Part shown: piece by piece, positions 1 through 10,080 of the stretch | Layout of the letters: every line of letters starts with the position of its first letter | Numbering within the stretch: position 1 is the first letter of the stretch | DNA from: Yponomeuta sedellus | Lineage: Eukaryota > Arthropoda > Insecta > Lepidoptera > Yponomeutidae | Length of the DNA: 64,000 nucleotides | NCBI GenBank assembly: GCA_934045075.1 | Contig: OW203738.1 | Location: forward strand, 744,001 to 808,000 | Direction of reading: 5' to 3' | Program-made: the position numbers and the translations under genes | Notes under the pieces: model-generated | Databases searched by the model: none | What the model was told of the DNA's origin: nothing | What the model saw: the letters and a program-made list of their open reading frames with translations, nothing else

Positions 1-137
1 AGTTTAGCAACAGTCGCTGTGAAGGAAAACATCGTGAGGAAACGCTAGTGTTTGACGTGGTAATATACCTCCGCGCTTGCTACGTACAATGGCCCAACCA
101 TGAGGTTAAGTGAGTGAGGTTAAGTGAATCGCTAATC
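1..137 (+). repeat. SINE-C fragment (body part)
   Basis: This is a partial copy of the tRNA-headed family I call SINE-C. It carries the body motif GTGAAGGAAAACATCGTGAGG followed by a degenerate stretch and the segment TACAATGGCCCAACC. The same blocks recur near 9.4 kb (reverse) and 49.7 kb. The tRNA-like head is missing because the window starts here. There is no coding potential. Confidence 0.6.
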
Positions 138-305
138 GCTGCCTGTACGTAATACAGAGAATAGTGTAAAGAGGTTCGAAATTTCACTGATGCCGGTGAG
201 TCGCCCATTGGCTCAGTTGGATAGAGCGCTGGCACGGATAGCCAGAGGTCGCGGGTTCGAATCCCGGCACGGGTGGAACTTTTAGCCTCTAAATAGGTTT
301 TTAAA
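138..305 (+). repeat. SINE-A copy (tRNA-derived SINE)
   Basis: This copy introduces the SINE-A family. It begins with CTGCCTGTACGTAATACAG, then a tRNA-like core (202-274) with A box (GGCTCAGTTGG) and B box (GGTTCGAATCC), then the conserved 3' motif AGCCTCTAAATAGG followed by TTTTTA. The core can fold as a cloverleaf: acceptor GCCC/GGGT, D stem GCTC/GAGC, anticodon stem CTGGC/GCCAG, T stem CGGG/CCCG. Anticodon-loop position 33 is C instead of the invariant U, so a working tRNA is unlikely. It ends at the short 3' terminus, which precedes an A-run. About 19 copies occur in this window. Confidence 0.85.
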
Positions 306-373
306 AAAATACTCCTTAGACTGTCACTATCCGGGACAAAATACAACAGTAGTAGATAATTAATCTAATCAGG

Positions 374-542
374 TAGTATTTTCTAAGATTAACACGATAA
401 TAGAAACTGTATTCGCGCGGATATTTACTCGTTTAATTATACATTCTACAATTTTCCGATGTTTCGGCACTTTTGCTAGTACTGTAGTCCCGGGAGACTT
501 AGGAATTAAACGAGTAAATATCCGTGCAAATACAGTTTTTAT
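374..542. repeat. Palindromic element G, copy 2
   Basis: This is a related but diverged copy of the palindromic family described at 1757-2002. The left arm carries ACTGTATTCGCGCGGATATT in reverse sense and the right arm its inverse near 504-541. An 8-bp direct repeat TAATCAGG flanks it (366-373 and 543-550), consistent with a target-site duplication. The left side has the longer tail TTCTAAGATTAACACGA. It may be a retroelement 3' fragment inserted as an inverted dimer. Confidence 0.6.
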
Positions 543-754
543 TAATCAGGGATGACTGTGTTCGCAGCTCATTTCCATCATTGCAAGCCACCGCTGCATG
601 CACGTAAAGTGCATTATTATTCGCAGGTATAACGCGGCCCTCTCAACCGTAAGAGGGCATGTTTTCTGGCGCTGATGAGACACCGACAGATGCGGGCGCA
701 TTGTAGAGTATGGAACGATAGCTAGGGCTGTCGAAACAATAATAAAAAAATCAA

Positions 755-962
755 TCCTACTTAGTATTAAATGTTTTCTATGTTTGTACATCTACTTCCT
801 TCTCTAATGTATTAGTCCAGTTCATCCGAAGGTTGTCTGGAAGAGATCACTTTTAGTGATAAGGCCGCCTTCTGTTCTCTTAGGTTAAGTAATATCTGTG
901 TAATTTCCATTTTTATGTACAATAAAGTGTTCTCTATCTCTATCTATCTATCTATCTATTAT
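755..962 (+). repeat. LINE 3' end (family F) with TATC microsatellite tail
   Basis: The segment holds GGTTGTCTGGAAGAGATCAC, GATAAGGCCGCC, a GTACAATAAAG polyadenylation-like motif and a terminal (CTAT)n run. The same block occurs at 25465-25662 with a (CT)n tail, and in reverse near 16.3 and 28.2 kb. I infer a 5'-truncated non-LTR retrotransposon 3' untranslated region. No open frame is present. Confidence 0.7.
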
Positions 963-1059
963 ATGAAATGAAATGAATAGGTTTTATTCAAAGTATAATA
1001 ATAATATTGGCATTTTTGCATCTACTTAATGAGATGATTTATACAGCGTCCAGTGGTAT

Positions 1060-1402
1060 CTTCACTCACACTAGATGGGTGAAGGGACCACTCCGACGCT
1101 GTAGTGCCTGGGTCATGGTTTTTTTATAGATGGTGTAGGCTTGCCCAGCACCTATACCATCCTGACAGCTTAGTTGGCCTAGCCCACAGGAAAGACTAGT
1201 CAATACGTGCGGAGCCAACCAAGCCGCGGGTTTCCTCACGATGTTTTCCTTCACAGTTAGCGTGTGGCATTGCGACTGCAAATTCGCAAATTTACGTAAC
1301 TTTGAAATTAAACAAAGTCATTGGTAGATGCCCGCACTCGGGATCGAACCTGGGGCTCTCGTTTGCCAGTCTATGGTTCTACCCACTGAGCTACCACCGC
1401 TT
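1060..1402 (-). repeat. SINE-C copy with tRNA-like head
   Basis: On the minus strand a tRNA-like head (1329-1400) shows GCGGTGGTAGCTCAGTGG (A box) and GGTTCGATCCC (B box). It is followed by the SINE-C body motif GAAGGAAAACATCGTGAGGA. The distal half (1060-1215) does not match other SINE-C tails in the window and may be a different subfamily tail. Transcription by RNA polymerase III from the head is the family norm. Confidence 0.7.
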
Positions 1403-1589
1403 ACTTATTCAAAGTAGCACTTAATAAAACTGCGGTTTAATGAACGTTACAAGTCAAACTTGTTGTCTATTTTAAAATCTAGGTCATTTTGGAGTAAAAT
1501 AGCCTTTCAAATTCCTTAATTAACAGAGTTAACAAAATTATTATAAAATTAATATATAAAATAGTACTGGCCTCAATTCCAGACATAAT

Positions 1590-1690
1590 TGTGATCTAAG
1601 TAAAGACATAAATGTGAAAGTTTGTGATGTTGAGTGTGTGACGTTTGTATTTTTGTTACTCAATCACGCAATAACGGGTCAACGGCTCTA
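1590..1690 (+). repeat. Degenerate Helitron-K-like fragment
   Basis: The stretch GTGAAAGTTTGTGATGTTGAG, then TTTGTTACTCAATCACGC, resembles the 5' part of the Helitron-like family K (2016-2228, 28233-28425), but is diverged and lacks recognisable ends. Confidence 0.4.
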
Positions 1691-1756
1691 CGTACTTACC
1701 TTATACTTTATTTCATACATGAAAATCATACAGAAAGCACAAACATCATTTACCAC

Positions 1757-2002
1757 TTTTTCTAAGGTTAACACGAGCAGTAGACATAATTAAAACTGTT
1801 TTTATACGGATTTATGCTCGTTTATTACATTTTTACAATTTTCCAACGTTTCGGCACTTTTTCAGGTGCCGTGGTCCCGGATGACTGACCACGTCACTGA
1901 CTGAGTCATCCGGGACCACGGCACCTGAAAAAGTGCCGAAACATTGGAAAATTGTAAAAATGTAATAAACGAGCATAAATCCGTATAAAAACAGTTTTAA
2001 TT
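1757..2002. mobile_element. Palindromic element G, copy 1, with 12-bp TSD
   Basis: Two arms of about 100 bp (1786-1890 and 1908-2002) are near-perfect inverse copies around a short centre. A perfect 12-bp direct repeat ATCATTTACCAC flanks the unit (1745-1756 and 2003-2014). The left arm has an extra tail (TTCTAAGGTTAACACGAG) absent from the right. That asymmetry plus a 12-bp TSD suits a retroelement inverted dimer better than a terminal-inverted-repeat DNA transposon. The arm reads GGCACCTGAAAAAGTGCCGA outward. It may be a Penelope-like 3' region, but I cannot confirm this. Confidence 0.75.
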
Positions 2003-2015
2003 ATCATTTACCACA

Positions 2016-2228
2016 TCACATCACACTAATATTATAAAGGCGAAAGTTTGTGAGTGCGTATGTTTGTTACTTCTTCACGTCTAAACGGCTGGAGCGATTT
2101 TAATAAAATTTGGTCTGGAGTTAGCTGATACCCTGGTATAACACATAGGCTACGTTCTACTGCGGGAAAACATCTTATTCAAATGGGAAAATCGACAAGC
2201 CACGGGTAACACCGCGGGGCACAACTCG
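2016..2228 (+). mobile_element. Non-autonomous Helitron-like element K, copy 1
   Basis: The start TCACATCACACTAATATT follows an A, and the body has ATTATAAAGGCGAAAGTTTG and AACGGCTGGAGCGATTTT, a repeat widespread in Lepidoptera. The 3' end is CTCG before T, one base off the CTRR rule, so this boundary is approximate. The better-preserved copy at 28233-28425 defines the family ends. Confidence 0.65.
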
Positions 2229-2840
2229 TTATACACAGTAAGAAGTGTACATGGCGAGCTTATTTCATCAGAAATATCTTCCAGAAACCCTTGATGTAGT
2301 GATACGGACATTATAAATGAAAGGGGGAAAGTGTACAATAATAATAGTTACATTATTATACGGATTAATCTAACACAATCACACGTGTTATAAACACATG
2401 AAACTTGGCGTACAGAATTCGAAGCAGCGCTCGAATATGTTACAGCGTATGTAGTCTCTTATCTCTTATGTAATTCCTAGTGAACAATATTCTATCTGTC
2501 TATCCCTAATTTCTAACGCAGGCGGAGCCGCGGGTTATAGCCAGTAAAGTAACAACTTCCACACAACCTGTAGGCCGATTCTCGCCCATGCGAATTGAAA
2601 GCGTAGACGCAAAATATAGACATTTATCGCATAAAAAAGATGAGACAACTCGACAGAGTCATTAGACACTTATTTTCTCATTTGAATTCAATTCAGCATG
2701 GCGTTCAAAATACAGATCTTAACTGAAGCTCGACTTTTTACGTAGAATTCCAAGTCATAAACTTTAAGAGTTGTATACGGCTTATTTGCTAATGAAGTGA
2801 GAATTGACGCCCTGGTCCCAAACTCGCAAACTACAGTGTT
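2229..2840. other. Unannotated AT-rich spacer
   Basis: I see no repeat match, long frame or structured RNA here. Short frames on either strand show no recognisable protein motif. Confidence 0.5.
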
Positions 2841-3006
2841 GCTGCCTGTACGTAATACAGAGAGTATTGTAAAGGGGTTCGAAATTTCACTGATGCCGGG
2901 AACTCGCCCATTAGCTCAGTTGGGAGAGCCCTGGCACGGTTAGCCAGAGGTCGCGGGTTCGAGTCCCGGCATGGGTGGAATTTTCAGCCTCTAAATAGGT
3001 TTTTAA
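2841..3006 (+). repeat. SINE-A copy, short 3' end
   Basis: The copy runs from CTGCCTGTACGTAATACAG through the tRNA-like core (TTAGCTCAGTTGG; GGTTCGAGTCC) to AGCCTCTAAATAGG plus TTTTTA. It has the GAGAGTATTG variant upstream of the core, shared with the copy at 3345-3494 and distinct from the GAGAATAGTG subfamily. Confidence 0.85.
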
Positions 3007-3344
3007 TGCTTAACCAAGTTAGTGAATACTGATTGTTTTTTTTCTGTGTACAATAAAGAATATTCTTATCTTATCTAAAGTAAATTGTTTTTTGTATGTG
3101 TTAACCGAGTGTTTTGTTTCAATTTTCCATTTTTAGCTTTAACGAAGCTTTGTTAAATGAATTGTGTAATAAGTTTAAGTAGGTAGTTAGGTACAAACTA
3201 TACGACTTAAAATGTAACAAAAAACCTAACTGCTGATGACGTTCCATTTGACTTTGAAGCAGTGATGGCTGTGCGGTTGATGGACGTGAGACGTCAGGCA
3301 CACCGTGACCTGGCACTCATTTTCTACGACTAGAAAGAGTACCT

Positions 3345-3494
3345 ATACAGAGAGTATTGTAAAGAGGTTCAAAATTTCACTGATGCCTGTAGTTGCCCAT
3401 TAGCTCAGTTGGGAGAGCGCTGGCACGGTTAGCCAGAGGTCGCGGGTTCGAGTCCCGGCACGGGTGAAATTTTTAGCCTCTAAATAGGTTTTAA
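3345..3494 (+). repeat. SINE-A copy, 5'-truncated
   Basis: The copy starts inside the 5' block at ACAGAGAGTATTG, then the tRNA-like core with both box motifs, ending at AGCCTCTAAATAGG. An 8-bp repeat CTATACAG is found at both edges and may be a short target-site duplication. Confidence 0.8.
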
Positions 3495-3948
3495 AGTTTC
3501 TATACAGTTAACAATGTGTAGTTCTTGCGAAAGTTTTAGTTTCCAAATGCATTCATCGCTCTTCCAAGCCCTGCCCATCCAATACCAGTCGCTAAGCGCA
3601 TGCAGCACATTTGCATCTGAATTCATTGGACTTTTCAGCATGGCCTCGCCCCTCACCCCTCGCCCCTCGCAGGCCCGCAACCGGGGCCCCACAATACCCA
3701 CAGACTCCTTTTCATTCCATCTTTAAGGGCCGTGCTCATTGCTTGAGATTGAGTTAGTCTGTTTAATTCGAGTACAAAATGCGGATATTCGGGCATGAAT
3801 AAGTATTTCCTTATTGAACACAAACCATTAAAAAAACCTTTATATCTCTTGTGGTTATTTCGATGCGTATGTTTGATAAAGCGTATGTCTGCTAGAATAA
3901 ATTACTGTAGTTATACTATTTTGTGCTGAGGGTGATTGGCTTGAGCAA
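3495..3948. other. Spacer without recognised feature
   Basis: There is mixed-composition sequence with a C-rich patch near 3650-3690 (CCTCGCCCCTC). Overlapping short frames exist on both strands but show no known motif. I see no gene. Confidence 0.45.
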
Positions 3949-4123
3949 TCTATAATATAAAAATGAATCGCTGAATGTGTTAGTAAGCGCAAATCTCGGG
4001 AGCAGCTGGACCGATTTCGCTAATTCTTTTTTTAGAATATTCCTTGAAGTACGAGGATGGTTCTTACGGAGAGAAACCTAAAAATAATTAAAGAATCGAC
4101 TGTTAGGCGGTACGAAATTCTAA
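3949..4123 (+). mobile_element. Non-autonomous Helitron-like element J, copy 1
   Basis: It starts TCTATAATATAAAAATGAAT directly after an A (3948). The body has AAGCGCAAATCTCGGGAGC and GAGGATGGTTCTTACGGAG. It ends CTAA before T at 4120-4124. The usual 3' stretch GCTGGGTCAG is missing, so this copy has a small deletion near its end. Confidence 0.7.
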
Positions 4124-4372
4124 TAAAATTCTAATAAATTTGAATGGACAATTTTATTATCACATTATTTATTGTAAAGGAAAATTTGATAATTAAAAAA
4201 AACAAATTTATATAAAAGTGGTAATTTTATTTCGTTTAACAATTTAAGTTTTATACCTACCAGCTTAGCTTGCTATCTATTCTCAGACCTATCAAATGTC
4301 CAGAAAAAAAACGGTGAAACCAAAGTAGCAGGTAGGAGTGCGAGATTTTTATATAATTATTTTACTAGATAT

Positions 4373-4463
4373 GTGGTGGAGTATGGCCTGACCTTCCTGC
4401 AATGCGGCTGAGACCCGTGCGACAACATTGAGGATATACTCGTATAAAGGGTTGTTATCGATA
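4373..4463 (+). repeat. SINE-5S tail fragment
   Basis: Only the distal 3' part remains: GTGGTGGAGTATGGCCTGAC, then a degenerate GAGACCCGTGC and AAGGGTTGTTATCGATA. A central piece of the usual CAGGAAGAGACCCGTGCCCC segment is altered. Confidence 0.6.
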
Positions 4464-5456
4464 CAAGATAAGATTTTACATAGAATGAGATCCAGTGCCT
4501 CGGCGTAGAACTGTGAGCCCTTTCTTTATCACAGCTTATTTTTATTTATTTATTAAATCCACAGCACTAGTTAATTAATATTCAATGTTATAAATATAAT
4601 TTATCTTTGGTCAATTACGGCACAAGCAATTTACAAACTCTAAAGACAAAAAAGAAAACATACTTTGAAAAACTAAAATCAAGCAAACTTAATTTTAAAA
4701 ATAGGTATAGAAATGGAGTTAAGGTATAAAGCTACACTTAGATAATTATTATATCTCCAGGTAGTATTTTTGCTTTTATCACATACCTATAAATTTTAAT
4801 TTCGGCGTTTTTTGTTGATCTGAGTTACACGTTAGATAGTATTAAACAATAACATGGCGGAACAGCGACACAGACAGTATATATTTCTGTTTGAGTACAT
4901 TGAGTACATGTGGATGTAGATGTGGATGAATTTGTGTGTATGTGTTTGACGGGTGGAAGTAGTGAGTGCAATATGCGGAGCAATGAAAGATGTCCTAAGG
5001 CCTTAACCCTCCTCTTTAAGACATCGCAAAAGTGAAAGTGCTTACAGAAAATCAACGTACACGCACCTTAATCCAAGTTGGTTGTGAGATGCATTACTTT
5101 AAAATACTATACCCTGCATTCGGGATTGCCTAAAAGGAACATATTTTAAGTGTAGCTCCGTACTTTCAAGAGCTTCATCTATTATGCTTACTTCGGCTCT
5201 ATTCATATTCAAAGTCGCTTTTGAATGAGGGGGGTGCAGAGGATGGTTTGGCTTGGAATGATCGTTGTTGGGATGTTATGCAGCATACAAGCCAACTCAA
5301 AATATACTTAGGTAGACTTAGGGAACTCGGAAGCGCGAAATTAAGCCTAAATGCTCAACAAAATCCTCTCGGAATCCCGACGTTTGTCATAACAATGACT
5401 ATGGAGTTTAATACTTACAAATTTAGAATCAAAGGAGCAGGTTAGTACTTTTAGTA
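4464..5456. other. AT-rich spacer
   Basis: This contains an A/T-rich tract with TTTATTTATTTATTAAATCC, similar in type to LINE tails near 6.4 and 14.7 kb, and otherwise unremarkable sequence. Short frames at 4825-5055 (minus) and 5221-5445 (plus) show no recognisable domain. Confidence 0.45.
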
Positions 5457-5780
5457 GTTGGATATCGATATCAACCCTGTATATCCCCACTGCTGGGGCA
5501 CGGGTCTCTTACTACATCGCAGGAAGGGTAGGCCCTACTCCACCACGGGGGTCAAGTCCAGGTTGGTAGAGGATTGTAAGACAGTGGCTACTGTCAGAAG
5601 TTATCAAGCCGTCTATGAGGCCTCTGACATAGCTTAACGACTGCCATTACGTGACAGCCGGCACCAACGGCTTAACGTGCCTTGAGAAGCAGTAGTCACG
5701 GGACGGTCACCCATCCTGCACCTGACCGTGCCTGTGGTTGCTTAACTCAAGTGATTGATTCTAATCATTCGGTTTGGCTA
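5457..5780 (-). repeat. SINE-5S copy, near full length
   Basis: In the minus sense a 5S-rRNA-like head is followed by a long body and a tail ending in GATATCGATATC. The head keeps GGATGGGTGACCG, the 5S internal control box C equivalent. The body contains GCCGGCTGTCACGTAATGGC and a degenerate CAGCAGTGGGGATATACAGG near the 3' end. This copy has a short deletion between the body and head around 5685. Confidence 0.75.
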
Positions 5781-6654
5781 ATCCACCGAGTCTAATCCAT
5801 TTTTTTTTTGTTGGGATCGTTATCAGAGAGCAGAGATGTTCAAACATCTCCTTAAACCGTGTAACGAATATTTTTCTCGAATGTGAACGTGATAGTGGAA
5901 AAGAAGTTTGAAAACAATAGATCGGAACAGAGTCTCATTAGGATTCAGCGCCAGCTGATCGATATTGAAAGCGCTCGCTCTCCAACTAGTTGGACTTCCA
6001 ACTAGTCCAACTACGAGTAGTTCGGGACGGCGACATTCAATCGGGACATTTTTACAAACGTTTTTAATCTTCCCGGATGTTCCCACCTAAAGTGACTCTT
6101 CGATCTTTGTTTGCATCTACCAACTTACTTGCTACGTCTCGTGTAAGCCTTATTTCGTTGGAAATAAAGTCGTTTTTTGCTTAGTTTTCGAAGTAAGTCA
6201 GTGGTGATTTATAAATCTCTGGAGGCGCTTTGCAAAAACTTGAGAAGGCATAAGGAGCGATGTTCAATATAACTTTGCTGAGTGCTCCCGTACCTTCGTT
6301 CTTTAAATAAGTTCTTCAGCAGTTTCGTGACGTAAAAAAGTGTTCTATTTAAATGATGTTCTTTTGAAAGTTCTTTTTTATTTATTTATTTAGGCAGGTC
6401 CACAGTTTGAAATTAAAATTATTATATTGTGTAAAGAAAGATTATCTTTACCGACACTACATTCAATAAATTAAATTTATGACTCCTTGTCACATCTTTA
6501 ACACACTGTTTATGTCACGAATATACTAACTTTTTTTAGTCACAAAAAAACTTAATAAAATAAAAACTGACGAGCTTCCTGATAGCTGAGCACTTACTAT
6601 TAAGTAGGGGAGACCTAAGTAATTCGCGATTTTGAGTTTTATATCTGATTTCAG
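5781..6654. other. Spacer with a LINE-like AT tail
   Basis: A small inverted motif CCAACTAGTTGGACTTCCAAC lies near 5978-6005. A tract TTTATTTATTTATTTAGGCAG at 6378-6398 resembles antisense LINE tails. No gene motif was seen. Confidence 0.45.
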
Positions 6655-6838
6655 ATCAGGTCCGATCAGACCGCGACTCGGCAAACATAGTATAGGACGC
6701 CTTTCGAGCAGGCGGATTGACGATCTGCGAAAAACTGCCGGCAGATGCTGGATGCGGCAAGCTGAAGAGGGGTATGGCGCTCTTTGGGGGAGGGCTATGT
6801 CCAGCAGTGGACTAAAATAGCCTGAAAAAGAAGAACAA
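6655..6838 (+). mobile_element. RTE-like LINE 3' end (family D)
   Basis: The plus strand encodes a degenerate C-terminal reverse-transcriptase ORF tail with RRIDDLRKTAGRCWMRQA. It is followed by GGGCTATGTCCAGCAGTGG, ACTAAAATAGCCTGA and an A/G-rich end. The same C-terminus and 3' untranslated region recur at 23744-23889 and in reverse at 23979-24150. It is 5'-truncated; the parent type is an endonuclease/reverse-transcriptase non-LTR element. Confidence 0.75.
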
Positions 6839-8165
6839 AAGAAGTTATCAGATTTTAATTTTTAATGGTATTTTTATAACATTTATAGTGCTTCCGTATG
6901 GCCTTTAACACTCACACAAATACGACGAAGCGATTAAGATATTATTTATCAAAAACTGACCATTAGTTAAAGAGTTACAAGGGAACATAGGAACGGTAAA
7001 ACTTACATACATAGACCCGAGTCAAATACATTACCTACTTTTTGGGCTTCTCTACTTACCACTAATCCACCAATGTTACTCATTGTATTCAACTTTTTTT
7101 TTGAAGTATGCCAAAGAATAAAGTGCAAGTTTCTTTAACTAGCAGACATTCCTTGCGGGGTCATAGAATCGGTTAAACTTACAAACATAAACACGAGCCA
7201 CACTCATAACCCTCATCGGGTAAAAAAACCTTTTTTTTTGTTTACAATCAAGTCAAAGAAGTGGTAAGTATGTAAGTATACTTAAATACTTAGTACGGGC
7301 TAAACACATTAGCCACTTTTCAGGCCTCTCTACAGTCGGGAATAGTAGATTGTTAACCAAAGGTCGAAAGAATCAATTCCCGAATCAATTTAGACGTCCG
7401 AGCGCAGCGAGAGCGGCTATAGTTCGAGTGGTAAATTATTCTTTAACCCGTGTTAAATACTCTACTTTTCATTTCGAGTATGAGGAAAATGAAAACTCAT
7501 TTTTAATGTTCAAATCTTAGCAGAAAAGATTATTACCTATTTTTTTGAATTCAATTGTTGGGGCTTATTCCGCTTAATGTTTGCGCTAAGTTAACACTGA
7601 CTGTTTAGAAACTCACATGGCCGCAGCATTTTTTTTATTAGTCTTTTTTTACCTACATAAAACTCTTCACAGCTGACAGTAGTTCTATTTTTAAAGTTCA
7701 TTCCGGCCCTAAGGTGGGAAGTAATTTGAATGAGTCTTTCCCTCCCTATTGAGGGAAGCAGCATTTTCCACCCAATAATGAGTTCTAAACAAGACTACTT
7801 TCCGAGTATAAGATAAGAAAAATTAAAGTTCTCCTTTTACAATCTTACTCATTGTATTCAACTTTTTTTAAAGTACACGGAAGAATAAAGTGCAACTTTC
7901 TTTAACTAGCAGTTATTCCTTGCGAGCTCGCTGGTCGGGAAGCAAGAAAAATACGTAACTTGAACCACAGCATCAAAAATCTACCTTCCATCTTGAGAAG
8001 ATAGTAAAAGTTAAATAAAACAGACTTATCATGCGAGCACCTTGAAGGAAGTTGCTTCTGTAGACGTCACAAACTTATTCTGCATGTGAAATACTTCAAC
8101 TGAGTGCGAAGTCTATTCGCGATTTGTGTTTCGTTACACTAAAACTATTTTCCGTGTATGTGACA
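6839..8165. other. AT-rich spacer with an internal duplication
   Basis: An approximately 80-bp block (TACTCATTGTATTCAACTTT ... CAAGTTTCTTTAACTAGCAG) occurs at 7078-7158 and again at 7846-7925 in direct orientation with scattered mismatches. The rest is AT-rich with no recognised gene. Confidence 0.55.
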
Positions 8166-8242
8166 ATGCACGCTGATTAAGCCCACAGTCTCTCTCGGAG
8201 AGAGGGCCTGTGCTTTACAGTGGGACGTATAAATCTCAGCTG
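8166..8242 (+). repeat. SINE-C 3' fragment
   Basis: The motif order ATTAAGCCCACAG, GAGAGAGGGCCTGTGC and CAGTGGGACGTATAAA is the distal end of SINE-C. The head and body are absent. Confidence 0.65.
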
Positions 8243-8739
8243 CATTATCTCTAATGTATAAAAATCTCGTGTCACGGATTGAATTCCTCTTAAGCGGCGT
8301 CAGCGATTTGTTTAAATTCTTTTGACCTGTGAAATATACATCGTAGGTACGAGAACATTTAATATATAATACCTATAATAATATACATACCGCCCAATAG
8401 CTACTTATATAGGCGTATTTGTAACAAAAATAATCACATACTGATATCAAAAATGTGCTATGCAATATAAAGCCTTATTTCATTAATCAAAAAGGTTTAT
8501 TCAAAGTAGCACAGAAACTGCGCCTTAATGAACGTTACAAGTTAAGCTAGGTGTCCAGTCCATTTCAATGTCTGGATCAATTTTGGGGAAAAATGACAAA
8601 AAACACTCATGCATTGTACTGGCTTGAATTCCAGACATTATTGTCGTGTAAATAATCATTTATGTTATAGTCGCCGTTTTAGCACAAAGAGTACTTTACA
8701 CATTTTTTGAACTGCGTTTCAGGCAAGCTTAAAATATTT

Positions 8740-9000
8740 TAAAAACCTATATAGAGGCTGAAAATTCCACCCATTCCGGGACTCGAACCCGCGGCTCTCC
8801 CAACTCAGTAAATGGGCGACTTCCCGGCATCAGTAAAATTTCGAACCTCTTTACAATACTCTCTGTGTTACGTACAGGCAGCAAGACCGTTGCCAGAGGT
8901 CGCGGCTTCGAGTCCTGGCATGGGTGGAATTTTTAGCCTCTGAATAAGTTTTTGAAAATTGTCCTTAGCACGGGTTAGTGCATAAAAAATAATATAATCA
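8740..9000. repeat. SINE-A inverted dimer, degenerate
   Basis: The left half (8740-8884) is a minus-sense copy starting at the short end (AAAAACCTATATAGAGG) and reaching the 5' block. The right half (8885-9000) is plus sense from GCCAGAGGTCGCGG to the long tail (GTCCTTAGCACGGGTTAGTG). The flanks share only a weak repeat (CAAG-TTTAA), so the target duplication is decayed. The arrangement matches four better-preserved dimers between 13.8 and 20.2 kb. Confidence 0.7.
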
Positions 9001-9394
9001 AGTTTAATATAAATTCAGGAATTTTATTGTAGTGACGTTTACAATGTAAACGATAAATACGTCGCAGGTAGACCTTGTAGTTTCCAAGTACAAGGCAAAT
9101 AGATGGTAGTAAGAAAAGTGAGCCTTGTTTGTAGCAAGTTGCGTAAGTTCCATCGTGATACAAGCGGAGTGGTTTACTTTTGATATTATTTGTTTGTGTT
9201 GTTACTTGGTTGTGCCGTGACAACTTCTTAGTTGGGAGAAGGAGTTTGTAACAAGGAAGCGTTCGGTAAAGCTTTCAAGGTTTCTTCATGTTTTTAACTA
9301 AATTAAAATGAAGTTTGGAGAGACACCTGTGTTTCCGGAGACTTATAACCTGAGCGTGACTTGGGTTAAGTATAGTTAGTTAGGCCTGAGATTT

Positions 9395-9440
9395 CCGTAC
9401 GTAGCCTCACGATTGGGCCATTGTACGTAGTGGAGCTGTA
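9395..9440 (-). repeat. SINE-C-associated fragment
   Basis: On the minus strand TACAATGGCCCAATCGTGAGG matches the distal block seen near 90-110 and 49730. Confidence 0.45.
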
Positions 9441-9649
9441 AGTTTACTCCAGCCAGCCTATCTCTTTCCAGAAAGCCAGCAGTGCTCCTATGTCACTGCG
9501 GGCTTCCTGAAGGGACCCCGGCTTCCCAATGATGGCGGTCCGTTGCTTTTCCACGCCTTCACAGTGAATGGTCACGTGGGAGGGTGTTGGATCAAGTATA
9601 AACCTGTCTTACTTAAAAAAAAAAAACTTCTTTTTAGACGCCATTTTCT

Positions 9650-9935
9650 TAAAATGCCTTTATACGTCTCACTGCAGGGCACACACCTTTTCTGAGAGAG
9701 ACCGTATGGGCCTAATTACCACGCATGCCCACCTCGGATAGGGCATTTCAAGCGTCGAGGTATGTAAACACCCTAGTCATCGGTTTTCCCACGATTTTTT
9801 CCTTCCTACACAACTGTACGAAACTCCGAAAACAAAGTTTGTACCGGGATTCGAACCTACAACCTTTCGAACAAGAGCCAGGCGTTCTAAATCTACTCTA
9901 CCACCGCTCCACTGCTACCTCGCCGAAATATTTGA
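9650..9935 (-). repeat. SINE-C copy, full length
   Basis: Reading the minus strand, a tRNA-like head (about 9843-9923; GCGGTGGTAGAG, GGTTCGAATCC) is followed by the body motif GTGGGAAAACCGATGAC, a TGGGCATGCGTGGTAATTAG-type block, GAGAAAAGGTGTGTGCCC and the tail TGCAGTGAGACGTATAAAGG. This is the copy that links the tRNA head, the AAACATCG body and the GTGGGACGTAT tail into one element. Confidence 0.7.
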
Positions 9936-9967
9936 AAAAAAAAGTCGCTGTGACCGTCTGGTCTCTT

Positions 9968-10029
9968 TCCCAGAGAAAGCTTCTAGCTTCTTTGGGCTTT
10001 CCCAAAGAAGCTAGAAGCTTTCTCTGGGA
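9968..10029. repeat. Perfect hairpin, 28-29 bp stem, 4-nt loop
   Basis: Arms 9969-9996 and 10001-10028 are exact reverse complements (CCCAGAGAAAGCTTCTAGCT...) separated by CTTT, and the next pair out also matches. There is no TE match. A second perfect hairpin follows 12 bp later. Confidence 0.9.
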
Positions 10030-10040
10030 GTTTTTAGTTT

Positions 10041-10080
10041 GGTCCTTGTTTCATATCTCTTTATATATGAAACAAGGACC
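10041..10080. repeat. Perfect hairpin, 16-bp stem, 8-nt loop
   Basis: Arms GGTCCTTGTTTCATAT (10041-10056) and its exact reverse complement (10065-10080) enclose CTCTTTAT. It lies right beside the hairpin at 9968-10029. Confidence 0.9.
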
